64,000 nt of DNA from Microascus cirrosus. Taxonomy: Eukaryota > Ascomycota > Sordariomycetes > Microascales > Microascaceae. Positions within the stretch are counted from its first letter, which is position 1. Every line of letters starts with the position of its first letter. Position numbers and translations under genes: made by a program. The stretch is from NCBI GenBank assembly GCA_030271035.1, contig JAMBUN010000341.1, positions 1 to 64,000 on the forward strand, given 5' to 3'. Below are positions 46,930 through 60,370 of the stretch, in pieces. The notes under the pieces were generated by a model that had not been told where the DNA came from, searched no databases, and was given only the letters and a program-made list of their open reading frames with translations.

Positions 46930-48168
46930 CGAGTTGCGCGTGTTAGGCGGATGTTGTTTGGGTGTGGCTGTTGTGGGTTCAAAGTTGTTTGGGAAGGGAA
47001 GTAAGGAAAAGTGATGGGACACGTCGGCGCGTGGAAGGTATGGATAGGCAGCAAGGGACGCGGGATGTCGAGGCGCAAACGGACTTCATGAATCATGTGC
47101 AGGGACTTTGCCCAAGCTTTGGTAGAGCGAATTCGGCTTTCTGCCAAAGGGAGACAAAATATTATCGCACCGTTCTGCGTCTTTGTAAGAATAGCAGTGC
47201 TATAGAAGCGTGTCAACAAATCAGGTGTTTCTTGCCTCTTGCGCAGCTGCGCTGTCAGGTTTGTGGTGATGGTCTCAAGAGGAATGAAAGTGCACAATAT
47301 TATGTATGGATGAGTATACCAACATCCTTGTTAGCGCTCCCACGGCAACGGCAGACCCGTGGCGGGGATTTCTGGGTGGGGTTCCCAGGGTGGCGGTTCG
47401 CTGTGGCACGTCATTGGCCCACTCGCGGAGAATCCGGACCTCCATCCAACATGTTTGACAGACCCAAGAGAGCGATGTTGGCTTGCTTACGATGTATGCC
47501 GTCGTCTTAGTGGCTCCGGAAAACGCGATGCACTCTAGTGGTCCATCGACTTCCGCAGGCATGGACGGGGTTGTTTAACTATCTAAGCTGTTTCAACCTC
47601 TCATCAGCATCATCCCCACACCCTTGCCCTGCCAAATCCAAGTACAATCTTTCGACGAAGTAGATATATGATATATTCCCTACATCCGAATTCCCAACTC
47701 TGCTAACCCCGAAACTCCTTCCATATTGCCCTTCACCAAGGTCCTTATGTCCACCTTCCTGACTTTGGCCTGTCCTATCCACAAGATAACAACCCTAAAG
47801 TGAAGAGCAACCCCCGGATATCGCTCCCCTTCCCAACGCCAAACCTGTCCGGATATAAGCCATGAGAATGTAAGAGAAAAATGACCATTCTAAAATTTCC
47901 AAATTTGACAGCAAACACCACCTTTGTCTCCTGTTCTCATAGAGCCTTCTCGAAGCCCACAAATGCGCATGATGCAGTCTGGCCCTGCGATCTCTAACAT
48001 GGCCGAGATCGAAATCAGCAAAAGGAAAGGCAGCCGATATATCTGTCGACAAATGGTATCATCGAACACCGAGACCCCTGAAGAAATACCGTGATGGGGC
48101 ATGCTATCCCGGCCCCGGCTTCGACGTCCTCACCGTATGCCGCCTTGGAGGACACATAATGAACGAGT
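46930..48168. other. upstream region of the SNF2 gene and 3' flank of Atg13
   Basis: The first exon of the SNF2 gene should lie here. An ATG at 47562 is followed after 24 codons by a strong GTAAGC donor, but its phase does not match the known acceptor near 46925 directly, so a further small exon would be needed. The rest holds no recognised gene. Confidence 0.45.
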
Positions 48169-51136
48169 TCACCACCTCCTTCCACCTCTATCCCCAGGAC
48201 CACTGCCGGCTCCCCTTCCCTCCTCTAAGCTCCGCCGCGAGTGTGCATCCATCTCAGACATGACAAACAGTAACGGTTCTTCATCCTCATTCTCCACCCT
48301 ACTCTGCCGGTTTGCCCCCGTCCCCGCCCGGCTCCTTTGGCCAGCTGGCGGTGGCGTCTGGCCTCTCCCGGCGGCATGTGCCATACCAGTATACCGCCGG
48401 CGTCCAAATGGCGAGCTAGAAGACGGAGAGGCCATGCTTCCGGACGACCGTCCGTCCCCTGAACCCTGGCCCATCGTCTCTGTCGACTCCTTAGCGCGGA
48501 TGTTTGTCGCTGGCCCTAGCCCGTGAGACGCCGACGCGCTGTCATCGACGATCGCCTCTTCGTCCCGTGCACGGAGACTCCGCAGCATACTCCTTGTAGG
48601 GGCCTCACGATCTGCGCCGAGGCTGATGCTCCGGTGCGCAAATGGAAGATCACCGTCGTCGTCATCCGTGGACACGGTTCGGGGCTGCTGTGCAACGGAA
48701 CTAGGTCGGCGACCGTGTGAGCTCGCCCTCGGCGAGAGCGGGATGTCAATAGCCGCTACGCGTTCCTGCGTCACCGTAGACTCCCGCGACGGGCCCGAGG
48801 GAACTCGGTTCTGGGTCGGCCGTCGACGGCTTCCGTCCCTTCCCTCTGTGCTATAACTAGCAACCGAGTTCTCGCTCAGTCGAGAAGGTATAGCTGGGGT
48901 GTGCGGCGTATGGGGAGAAACTGGCTTTCCTGGAGATGATGACGCCGACAAAGAGGCAGGTGCTACCATGCCTGGAACGCTGGTCAGCTGTCTACTAGAC
49001 GAGCTCGAGGATCTCTGGAGCTGTATAGACGATGACGTCATGGAATCCGTAAGCTGGTTATTCGCGTCCTTCATGTTGTGGAACTTGGAGAGCTGGGCCA
49101 CAGTCCTGTTGGTAGCAGATTCAGCCCTCTTGGAAGACTCAAAGCTCTTCAAATTCTTTTTATTCTCCAAGGCTTTGAGGAAGTCCGATATGTTGTCATC
49201 GTCCGTCTGGAGGGATCCCGAGCTGCCGCCGGCCTCGGCAAGAAGTCCGGACCCGGGCTGGATGACAGAGGAAGAGACACTTTGCCGCCCACTGCTCAGC
49301 TGATCATCATCGAGCGGCTTGTTAATACCGCTACTAAATGATGACCGGCCACGGCGATGGGTAAAGCTGCTGCTGTAGCGGCTTGTGGACCCAGGCCGCG
49401 GCGAACTAGACATCGGCTCCTGCGCGCTCGGGGTAGGAGTGTGCGCTGGTGGTTGTGCAGGGCCCCGAAGAGACGCAGGCATGCCCGCTGTCAGTGAGCT
49501 ACGGTTCCGGGGTTGCGTCAACCCTGGTGGGCCACCAGCGCGAGACTGTGACTGCGGGGAAGGTGGCGGATCCTCATGGCTCCGTGGTACTGGGGAACCG
49601 GAGAGGGACCCCGCCTTGAAGGGATGCCTTCCAGCTTGGAACGAGATTGATGGTCTCCGCGGCGTATTATCGCCGGCAGGTCGAGTTGCCGGCCGCGTCG
49701 GGACGCTAACACCAGATGTGGCAGGAACGGAGTGCGGCGGCTCCGGCTCGACATTGGACGGCACTGACGCCGGCGGAGAGCTCGTGTCGGACCCAGGCGC
49801 GCGCACGGCATTGAGGGCAGATATCGGACTTTGGCCGAGAGCATCCGGCCCGTGGAATGTCGACAGACTACCATAGGCCTGGGTAGGAGCAGGAGACCGC
49901 CTATCGTTTCGGTGGCCACTAGCCTCGCCGAATGCATCAGATCGTCTGCCTAGGGACTGGGGTAATGATGGCTTGAATAGCGCCTCATCCGCACCCATGA
50001 ATCGTGAACTCAGAAGCTTTTCAGAGTCGTCTACCCGGAAGTTGAGGTCCTTCCGGAAGGCAACAGATGCATAGAGGCGGCCGACAGGAATCTCCAAGTC
50101 CCCAAATACGAACTCATCAAAAACGGGACGATTCGTGCTGTACAGAGGATGGCGTAGGCTATCGGCTCCCTTAAATGCACTCTCGCTCGTTTTTATGCGG
50201 CACTGTGGGCGGAGAGCAGGATGCATATCTTTTTGCTTCGAATGTTGGGCAAAGTTCCAGCACGGTGATAGCCTCGTCTCAACGAATAAAGTTCGGAAGA
50301 ACACGATGGCCTTCTTGTATATCGTGGGTAATATCGGACCGAAATCGTCATTGTCATAGGCTGTCGTCTTGAGGTCGAACCGCCACCTCTCGAGTATTAC
50401 TTCCGTCCCGCGGCGTGCTGTACCCGTGGTGTTATCGGAACCAGACGAACTGGGCGAGGCGAGAGCCTCGGCTACATCCCACCTCTTTCCTTGTTCGTCG
50501 ACAATAACGAGGCTTTGGCTGGAGGCCAAGCCGGAAGTGTCGAGGTATACCTCGATTATCAACGGGGGAGGCCTGTTATCGAAGCTGCCGCATATCTTCC
50601 AGGTCCGCAGCTCGTCGCGGAAATCCTCAAAGTCTCGTGTTTCGATTTGAAACTTTGAAGGCAGCGGTTAGTATTCGTATTCTTCCTCAGCCAAGGCGCC
50701 TAGGATGGTTCCAACGTACCCATTTGCTTGTCTTTAAGCTTCCGTGTTGCGTGGTATAGCGCAGCGGTATTCGAGACTCGAGGATTAGAGAGGCGGCTTT
50801 GAGGTAGAAGTTCTAGAGAGACAATGTAACATTAGCCGACGTCATCATGGAGCTCGGGTGACACCCCGAGGAGTGGCAGTAGGTTATGAAAGAGCGGCTT
50901 ACCTGGAGGATCTGGTCTAGCTTCTTGACGGAATCATACGGCGGCCTTGCACTACTCGGATCGGCCACAACGGGTTGTACTAGGGAACTCCTCCGCGACT
51001 GGGTCGAGGCAGAGGACGTGGACCTAGCATGGTACGCTGCGTTTCCGCCTTCTCTAGGGTTGTTCGTTCTCGCGGGGTTCGATTGGGCGGAGGCGGGTGA
51101 TGATGCCCTCGGAGGGGCTCTGGGATGTTGATGCAT
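48169..51136 (-). CDS. atg13: autophagy regulator Atg13
   Basis: Three exons, 50903-51136, 50720-50812 and 48169-50652, give 936 residues. The HORMA domain is built from YDSVKKLDQILQ, NFYLKAASLILESRIPLRY, KTSKW, FQIETRDFEDFRDELRTWKI and PPPLIIEVYLDTSGLASSQS. That is the characteristic Atg13 order. A long disordered region rich in Ser, Pro and Arg follows, where TOR and Atg1 phosphorylation and Atg17 binding occur in known members. The C-terminus has the block DEEPLLFVMSEMDAHSRRSL, which I recall as conserved in mould Atg13s. The protein scaffolds the Atg1 kinase complex that starts autophagy. Start MHQHPRAPPRASSP (51136) is preferred over an in-frame ATG at 51169. Both introns have CTAAC or clear acceptors and restore phase. 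Confidence 0.96.
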
Positions 51137-54100
51137 CGTGTGGTGTGTGTCGATGTGCCGGGGAAACAAGATGCTGATGTCGAAGGGTGAGTCAAGAACA
51201 GCGAATGGCGGCGCCGGCGGCTAGAGCAAGAAGCTCCGCCCGAGCGGGGGAGGAGCGCCGGAGGCAAAGGCGATTGCGAGGCTGGACTGTTGAAACCTTC
51301 CGGGTGGTCGGCCGCTACAGAGCAATGAAGCTCACGCTTGGAAGGCGATGTTTTCGCAAATGCACCCGGCCCGTTCGTCCATTCTTGTAGTGCAGCGTCT
51401 AAGGGAGTACCTAGGAGGGAGGAGAAAAGTCCTAGAGCACGCAGTGCGGCACCGAATAGGGAGGCGATATCACAGTGGCGGGAGGCTCCCGATTCGCAGG
51501 TCGTCGATGGCTCAGCTAGATGAAGTCGACAAAGGGGACGAAGGAGGCTCGGAGTATGCGTCCGGCATACAGGCAGGCAGGCAACCAGGATGGAGGCTCC
51601 GTCGAGGCCTCGATGTGAGTGGACGATGGCAGGTGAGGTCGGGTGAGCGTCCGGGGGGGGGCCTGGACAAGGAGTGGAGCAGGCGTCCGCGGCTCTGGTT
51701 GGCCCGGCGGGCAGCTGCGTACCGGCGGGAACCGTGTGCGCTGTGATGCGGCACCCTCGTCAGCCAGTGGGAGGTTCGCAGAGGACAGGGCGATCAACCT
51801 CACTGGTCGGCGGAGCCACGGGAAGTTTCAGGCACCTTGAGGGAGCATTTGTGGGGATGCAGGTTGCAGGGGAGGCCACGCCGCCAGGCAGAATGGACGA
51901 GATTTGGGGAAGGTGGAATTAATGCGGCACTGGGGAGGGGGAGGGAAGCACTGGAGGGAGTTACTCGCCACGCATAGGGGCTCAGTAGATGGGCGCCCAA
52001 GGGAGGGAGCAAGTATAATGGGGGAAGGTTTCTCTCGTTTCCGCAACCGGGCGGCGCGACAGCGAATCTGGCCGATACTTTGTCATCCGGTGCACGAGAG
52101 CATTATACACCACTAATGATAGGCATGACGCTACCTACGGCAGCCTATGAGAGGGTTCCTGTACTGTGAGAATAGTGGGGGCAGCATCGCCATGACAGCG
52201 AGAGCAGAGTCATCCGGCACCCCTCCTCCTGAACGCACGGTGCAGAGTACCTGCCAGGACACCTGCCCGAGGTTGGAATGACCCCAAGACTCAGTGCATC
52301 GGAAGTGGTGGGCCTCGTGATCGTTCCTGGCGTCGAGGGTGGAATGGTCCCTGGATTGCACTTCCCTTGTTGCCACAGCAGCATCAGCAAACAAGATAAG
52401 AACCAGGAGCAGCGGGGCCAAGGAGAAGTTGCAGCGGACGCAATAGGTGGATCCGGATAAGCTGGCTCATGGCGTCCTTTGGGAAAGGGAGATGGTCATC
52501 TGGCCCTCCCTCTCCGGTGCCAAAACTACGTGTATCCGCTTAATCAATGCCACCCCATCTCCAGTTTCCCGAGTTCCAGAGTTCGACACTCCAACCATGC
52601 ATGTTGCATGTGTACACCTGCAGGCTTGCATTCAGAGGGTGGCTGCCGCGCAGGAGACCGCCATTGGTGCCTGTTCAGCAGCAGTCAGAGCGAGAGTTAG
52701 TTAGCACGCCAATTCTGACAGTGTAACCGTATGGCGACAGTCAAGGGCGACTTGAGGGGGTTCTATCTAGGTCCTGTGTCATCGACATACGAAGTTCGTC
52801 GATTTGGGATAAGCGCGGGCAAGCCGAACCGGTGAGGGCTATCGATAAGATAGGGTATTGAGTTTCTCCCAGACCTGAAAAAGTCAATTGATATTCTCAG
52901 ACCCGTCGTCATTTTGATGTTTCCTGACCACACCCCTTCGTGGACGGGCAACAAGAACCCTCGACCGAATGCTCTGGTCCTCGGCATACAAGCGCATGTG
53001 AAGGAAGGCCAATTTCCAAATTAACATCTATTGTCTTCCTGCCCTCACGTCATCTAGGAAGGCGATGATGATTACGGTGCTGTGATGTGCTGGCATTGAA
53101 ATAACCCCGCTCTTTTATCCCCGACTCACCCCGAGCTTAACACAACGTCTTGATGGCGTTTGGAAGCCAAATAACACCTAACAGAAAGATATCGTGAAGG
53201 TTTCTCAAAGGGATATTTGTAAAGGAAACTTGGTGCTGTTGTGTGATACTTCCAGTGTTGCGACCGGTCGATATATGTTGGTAGCCTATGGCCCGCAACT
53301 CCTGAGCCACATCCGGAATAGCCCTTCTTACCGCAGTCGTCGTCTCTGTAGATTCTAGGATTTCTAGGATTCAGGCCTGGTTTTGAGAAATGTGCTAAAA
53401 CCATGATCCTTGAAGGAAAGGGCGCTGAACTCAAGCCAGACGACCTGTCGGCCCTACCCTGACACTCTGGAAGTCTTCGGAGCCAATTTCCCCCGGCACT
53501 TCACCACCCGTTCCGACTGCGGGTCTCCACCATCTCCAGTAATCTCTCCCTTCAGACCCCTTACTTTGTACTCCACAGCACCGGCTTCCCCGAGCCAGCT
53601 TTCTTGGCTCTCCTGGGCAATCCGGTACTCCCCAAAACTGTGTTAGGAATTGGCTCTGGGAGAATTGCGAACCCTTCCTTCTTAGGACAGTCCTAAGCTC
53701 TTGGAAAAAACAAGCTTTCCGGGGCTTATAAAGTTAATTGTGTTTAAAGTCCGGGAAAATGTACCCACTCTCTCTCGCTCCAGGGAATCCTGGTAGCAGT
53801 ATGAGGAAAAGGTCACGACACCCATAGGTTAGTGTCAACTCTCGGAGCACTGGGCCCAGCCGTCATCCATCTCGGAAAGCTTGATGTTAGTGGCGGCGTT
53901 TGCGCACTACTGCCAGACTACATAACCCTTTGGAGATTCCCATCCCAAGGCCAGCTACTGACAAGCTCCGTCAACTATGGTGTCTCCCCTCCCATTATAA
54001 GAGCCGCCATGTACGGTTTTCGGTCATGGTACCCAACAATACTGCCCCATAATCCAGACCGGCTCTCACTTGGACTACCGCCACCCGGACTTCTACGGAC

Positions 54101-54590
54101 ACATTCGAGCACAATAACGGGCTAAGGATTGTATTCAAGAAACACAATCGTATGTTTGGTATCTTCGCATATATAGAATCCATAGGCCCCTCCCCACCCC
54201 GATTCCGAATGCTTAAAGTTCGCTGCCGTGTATGCCTAGATAAAGTGGTGGTGCTAACGCGTAAACCATCATAAAAGAATAGAAGATAAGAAGAGATTAA
54301 GGAGGGACGAAGGCGAATGACTGGAGAAAGGGAGGGCCCTCAAGGCCTCCCGTTCTCGTTAACCCCAAGTCCATGAATGGGCGTTCCTAGACTGCAGGTC
54401 GTCCTCCGGTCGAGGAGAAGATAGAAGAAGTGTGTGAAACAAACGAAGGGCAAAGACACTCGAAATCAATCCGAGTGAGGCTCGCTCCCGCGAAACAAAA
54501 TCGTAAAGAAGAAACGATCAAACGCTGGACACAAAGTTCACGTCCTCTTTCGCGTAAGCCAGTCATGGAACACCCAAGTCCTTCAACTCT
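51137..54590. other. 3.5-kb intergenic region, no gene seen
   Basis: It lies upstream of Atg13 and downstream of the phytochrome gene. Many short ORFs in all frames; none has a recognisable motif. GC-rich from 51.2-52.0 kb, more balanced further right. No terminal repeats or transposase fragments were recognised. Confidence 0.5.
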
Positions 54591-57500
54591 TCACTCCCCC
54601 TTCTTCTCGAACAAACCACCAATCTCCCACTTCCCCGGGGAATATAGAAACTCTACCCTCCTCTTCTCATCAAAAATCCCAGTCATTATACTACAGAGCC
54701 TTTCAAAGTCGATGGGCTTGGGGATCCACCCATCAAACCCAACCTCCCTGTAGACCTCGTTGTGATCCTCCAGTAGTGACGCCGACACCGCAAAGATGGG
54801 CACCCGCCCATTGCGCCGCGCAAGCTGCGACAGACCTAGGTGTGACGGGTCGCGCTCCCAGGATCGGATGGCCTTCGTGCTCGCTATGCCGTCCATGATG
54901 GGCATCTATGCCAGTGTTAATTTCAATTTCATTAAGGTATGGTGATCTTGGAAAGAACTAACCTGCATATCCATCAAGACGATGTCGAACAAATGTGACC
55001 GGTTGCGGTACTCCGTCGCGCAATCGTCCCCGTTCAGAGAGTGGTGGACCTGATGGCCCAGCTTGCCGAGGCGCTTCTTGAGGAACATAATGTTGACAGG
55101 GTCGTCTTCGGCGATCAGGATATGTAGTCGTACCGGCTCATCGGTGCCCTCCGAGGTGTCTGTGCCGTTAACCGCCGTTGACTGGGCGGCTGCCAGGACT
55201 GAAGCCTCCGGGATTTCTTTCCCGTCAACGCCATCCGCCACGGGCTCGGGAGTACCGACAACTCCATCTGCAACAGGTTCCGAACCTCTGTCCACTCCTT
55301 CTACCATGGGCTCCGAGACCGAAACTTTGAGTATACGGCTACCCGCCATCGGCTTGCTCGAAGGGTCTCGACTCTCGCGGTTATCATGATCCTTAGCATT
55401 ACGGGCAGACCTAGCTCTCGGTTGCGATCTGCTAACTTGCGACCCATCGGTCCTTCCTCTCGAAGAATTCAGTGATAGGCTGCTAGGCCTTGGAACGAGT
55501 GTCACTTTGGTGCTCGAATAACTTGGAGTTCGGATGAGTTTCCCGTGTGCGTGAGCAGCCAGTGATGGCTTGTGCTTGAGCTCGACATCGCGCCCCCTCG
55601 ACAAGGTCTCAGACCCCTCGAGAAGGTCAAAAGGTAGCTGAAGCACAAAGCAAGATCCCTGGCCAAGTTCCGAGTGGACGCATAGGAGGCCGTCCATGTT
55701 CCGAACTATGCGTGCCACCACTGCCAAGCCCAATCCCAACTTTCGCCCTTCTTGAAAGTTCCTCCCCTCGTCCCTATCCTGCTCTGCGTTGCCGATCTGT
55801 TCGAGATCGTGGAACAACCTATCCATGTCTTCGGTGGTCATCCCCACACCTGAATCCTGGACTGCAATCTCGATTCGCACCCGCCCATCATTGGCTTCCG
55901 CAAGGTGGGACGTCACTTGGACGAAGCCTCCAGAGGTATACTGGAACGCATTGGCGACGACGTTGGTAATCGCCTGCTTCACCTGTAATCTATCACCGCA
56001 GACGTTCCTCGGTAGGTCGGAGTGCATATCAACCTCAAAATTGAGGTGCTTTCGCTTAGCGTCGCTCAAGAAGGGATCGGTGGCATGACGTATACACGCA
56101 TGCAAGTCAAAAATTTCATCCCGTCTTAAGGCTTGGCCTTCTTCCATCTTTGTCAAGTCCAGAAGATCATTGATCACGTAGATTAGCGACTTGGACGCCG
56201 AATGAGACTCGACCAAGTTGTGTCTCGTTTCATTGTCCAGCGGGCCCTCGAGTGCAATCTCGAGGTAGTTGATGATAGCGTTGAGCGGTGTGCGAACTTG
56301 ATGTGCTGAGTTTTCCAGGAGTAGTTGTGTAAGTCGACTGCTATGGGATGATGGCTGCTTTTGTTGCCAGACTTGGATAAATTTTCCTGTTCCAATGTTG
56401 TCAGTAAGACTATTCCTTTCAAGTTCGCGCGATTAAGAATGGAGTACTCACCATAAACAGCACAGAGGACGGTGGCGAGCTCGATTTGATCGATTTTCCA
56501 CTCGCGGCTCTGTCCCGTCACTACTTCTCTCCATATCTTGAAACTCGTTCTCGGCTCCAACAGACCCTGTACCCCAGGTTGTTTGTTTTCGTACGGATTG
56601 CCACCCCACTTCACCTCCTGAGTCTGAGCCTTCCTGAATAGCACAATAAAGCTCGCACCATCGGTACTCAGTGGGATGTACAGCATTCCGCCAAGAAGGG
56701 TGAACCCGGGCGGGTACTCAAGCTCGGGGAAGTCTGCCGTGATGTTATGCGACGCGACAACTCCCGAGGGCTTCTTCACACGCAAGTATTCGAGCAAAGC
56801 AAGAGATTCTTGGCATAGCGAACTGCACCCAATCGTCTTTGTTCCGGAAAATATGGAGACAACGCCAAAGTCTGACTCGAACACCTTGAGAAGTTCGTCC
56901 TCGGAGACGGCTAGATGCTCCGAGCCGTTGGTGCTATTGACTAGGCGCGAGTTGATGAGTTTCTGAGCTTGCAGCGAAGTTTCGTAGGAGAGCCTCTCAA
57001 GATTCCTGGATGCAACGTTGCTGATGAGCTTGCACATCTTTCGTATCGGAAACGGAGGCCTCATGCCCGCTGGTCCGACGCCATGGCAAGACACCAAACC
57101 CCAGAGCCGTCCAAATACTTTGAGAGACAGGGACATGGACGACCGAACGCCCATATTTTCTAAGTACTTTAGGTGGACGGGCGACATTGCCCTGAGATAG
57201 CAGTGGGTCATATCTAGGGGGGTAGCGAGGTCCGCCTCGGACCGGCAGACCAGTCTCGCCGTCGAAAGATCTCGATCGTAGAGGAGTCGCATCTTGTTAA
57301 TTTTGTACAGTTCGCGGGCTTGTGGCGGGATATCACTTGCGGGGAATTGAAGGCCGTAGTAGATATCCTCTGTGTAACCAGCATCGACAATTTCGGTGAC
57401 CACCTTGCCGTTATACGATGCGTCGAACTGGTAGATCATTACTCGGTGGTACCTGGTAAGCTCCTTCATTATTCCCGCTAGTGTCCGTAGTAAATCGCTC

Positions 57501-58792
57501 ATATTGGTCGCCTCGGACAATCGGTCCTCTACTTCCCCCAGCAGATCAAAAATCTGCATAGGATTGGACTTGGACTTCCCGACTCGGGCTTTGTGAGGTA
57601 TCTTGAGAGGCCTGTCCGTAATATGAGTGCATTTCACCAGCCCCTCGTCGGTGGGTATCACCATCAGAGGAAGGTTGTTGCCTCGATCAGGAGTAGAATC
57701 AGAGTTGGGTATGAGAGGATAGTCGGTGTCGTCTTCTTGTTCAAACTCGCAAATAATAAGCTCCGGCAGATTGGGGCATGCATGTGCAGCACACCAGAGC
57801 TTTACACGCTTTCCGTCTGGTCTCTTGATAGACGTCTTGAAAATTTCGGGGCCGCTGACGGTGATAGCCTCGTCGTCTTCTCGGATGGAATCAATATGAC
57901 TTTGTAGATTCTCCTGTTGTTCTTCGCTCAAGATGTCCATGATGCTTCCGAGTTCGAAGAGCTCGCGCGGCGTGTAGCCAATAAATTTCTCTGAGTTTTC
58001 GCTCACGAGCCGCACAACGAATTGGCCCGGCTCTTCTTCCTTCAGAGTTAAGAGCATTCCGAAGCCCTGAACAGCACTCGGTGCATGAATCGGCTCGTCC
58101 TCGCAGCGAAGTGGCTCCCTATCTCTTCCGGTTATGATAGAGTGACCACCTTCGGTAACCTGGTAAATGAAGCGCTGCGCCGTAATGGGTTCCTGTGAAT
58201 TGTCGGGGGATAAGTGTCCTCGAGCAAGGTTTAAGCCAACTGCGGGTGATGTACCAGCGCGTTGCCGGTTCGTCGAGGTGCCATCGTTCGTCATGGAATC
58301 AACAGACGAAACTCGGCAGGGTTGGCCATCTTGTGCTTGGACGGTCTCGTCGGATGTGTAGCTGGCTATGCCACCAGAGCCTGCGTTAAGAGTGTTGTCG
58401 CAAGGCAATGACCCTACACTTCTCGAAGCTGAGGGTAAAGACCCAATTTCTGGGGCACGCGTCGTCGATATCGCGGTACGCCTAGAATTCGATGGGGGGA
58501 AACGCGGCGAGTCGTCCGATTGCATCGAATTCGCCGTTAGTTGATTGACCTCAGACCCGGTATTAACCCTCACGATAGACTTGACAGGGAAGATTCTGTC
58601 TGCCGGCTCGCTCAGAACTGGCTCAGAACGGAGACTGTGTAGGGAATGAGGGGTGGGTGCGCCTTCATCGGATGTCGTGAACACGTCGTCGCCCATGTTG
58701 CTGGATAGTGATGATGACCGAGGCTCGCTCTCGGTTGATTTCCTGCGTTTAGTGGCTGAGGCCGACGGTCTTCGTCCAGTCGGGTCGCCCAT
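54591..58792 (-). CDS. fphA: fungal phytochrome, hybrid histidine kinase (FphA type)
   Basis: Three exons, 56452-58792, 54963-56386 and 54591-54905, give 1359 residues. After a disordered 200-residue N-terminus comes the PAS domain with the bilin-attachment cysteine at about 230 (PLRCEDEPIHAP). The GAF domain holds the D-I-P motif (PASDIPPQARELYKINKMRL) and YHRVMIYQFD. The PHY domain has the tongue motif PRTSF in GLLEPRTSFKIW. Kinase boxes are ENSAHQVRTPLNAIINYLEI (phospho-His), DRLQVKQAITNVVANA (N box), VQDSGVGMTTEDMDRLF and GLGLAVVARIV (G boxes). A linker with EPVADGV repeats precedes the receiver domain: AEDDPVN, phospho-Asp in VLMDMQMPIMDG, and the conserved Lys in WIPKPIDF. All critical residues are present, so the protein should sense red/far-red light and regulate development. 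Gene symbol follows Aspergillus. Confidence 0.97.
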
Positions 58793-60370
58793 GACCGTTC
58801 CCTGAGCCTGCTAAGGCAGTTTCAACGGAAGGCGCCCTTGTATCTCGCAACAGCGAGGTAAACTCAAGGCCTTATAGACCAGTATGGAGTTCAAGATTCG
58901 TGCAAAGCTCCTAACGAGGGAAGAAGAAGAAGAAGAAGCGAGACGGCAAGATATACCGCTGGGACTTACAACAGACGATGTAAGAGGATCTGGTTTTGAG
59001 CGTCAGAGGCTGAATCTTCCTCTGTATGGCCTCTCACGGTTAGTTGCAGAGCTTTCTGCCTCGCTCTCGTTCTTCTTCAAGTTCGCCTAGATGTCATACG
59101 AAACTGCCCAGCCGAGATGGTGGGAACGAGGTAGAACCATTGGTAGCAGTTTATACGGCGGAGGTGGCGGGAACGCGACGGGGCCGAAAAAGCGGTCGAT
59201 GGAAAAACGGGTACCGGCCTTTTTTGTGCTCATAGCCAGTTCGGCATCAGCGAAGATAGCGGCTATGAGGCTGATGATGGCGGGAGGTCGAGCGAACCTT
59301 CTTCGACCGCGGAGGTCCTGACGGGGCGCATTTGAGTTTTAACCAGCGGGGACTATCAAGGATTGATTGATTTGAACCCCAGGTGTGGGACGTTTGATCC
59401 GAGGTGGCGTTCGCGGGCACTTCGCCCCGACCCTGATGTCGCTAATATCGCTCATCCGAGTGGCGCGCGCGAGCAGGTCCGGCCCATTGGGTAAGCTAGT
59501 ATGGAAAGCGGGATAGGAAACAAGAGCGAGCCGATCGTGGAAAACGAAAGCACACTTGGATCGAACTATTCACCCGTCATCTATTGGCCCCGGCTTTTCC
59601 CGTGGAGGTCTTAAAGCACCGACTACATCTTATTCGTGGTGCCTGGGATCCCTTCCAATATTCATTCAAGCTCAGAGGCGAACTGGCCATGGCGGAAGGA
59701 GCAACCGCTCCGGGCCCTTCGATCGCATCGATAAGATCGCAGCTGCTGTCCGAAAAGAGCAAATTAGCTATGGCGGCAGCCAATGAGACGACGAATTAGA
59801 TCTGTTGCACCGGCCCACCACGGAAGGAGCCCCACCTTGTAGAAACCCGAAGTGGCAATCGCGATCCTCGCATCCTGTTAGTGCTGAGTAAAGAGGCACA
59901 GGGAGCTTTTCATCCGGTCTTGACGAAGACTACAAAGGAAGACGCTCGCCAAGCGTTCTAACGTCCTGAGAACGCCATATAATTGGTTATGGTCGAATAG
60001 GCTCTTTCACCCCACAACGACGCGCGTTGCCCCCCCCCAAGGCTCTTAGTCGCCCCGATGTTCCATTCTCCATTTGCAGGGCGCCGTATTTATCCAACTC
60101 TCGATGAGACGTCAAAGAGAGAATCAGTCACGGGCCCCATGGGAGCATCTAAAGGGCGAGGAAGCGGAAACATCGGTGCCGCCTTGCCATAAACCCGCGG
60201 GAACCTGCGACATGAAACAAGCTCTATCGAAAGAAATAGCTGAACTATCGGTTGAAAGAAGGCGGAGATATCCAAGTCGAGGGTAAAAATAAAATCGAGG
60301 TCAATGACCTACGCTAACGCCACAACAACTCGTTGTCTTCACCTCCGCCACCTTCCCGCAGCCAATGCGG
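58793..60370. other. intergenic region, no gene seen
   Basis: About 1.6 kb, with the phytochrome promoter at its left end. ORFs of up to 76 codons only. A G/A-rich patch near 58917-58940 lies in the likely 5' leader of the phytochrome gene. Confidence 0.5.

Noticed and set aside
46707..47297. A 196-codon minus-strand ORF overlapping the SNF2 N-terminus
   Set aside because: It is in a different frame from the conserved SNF2 exons and turns into Arg/Pro-rich text.
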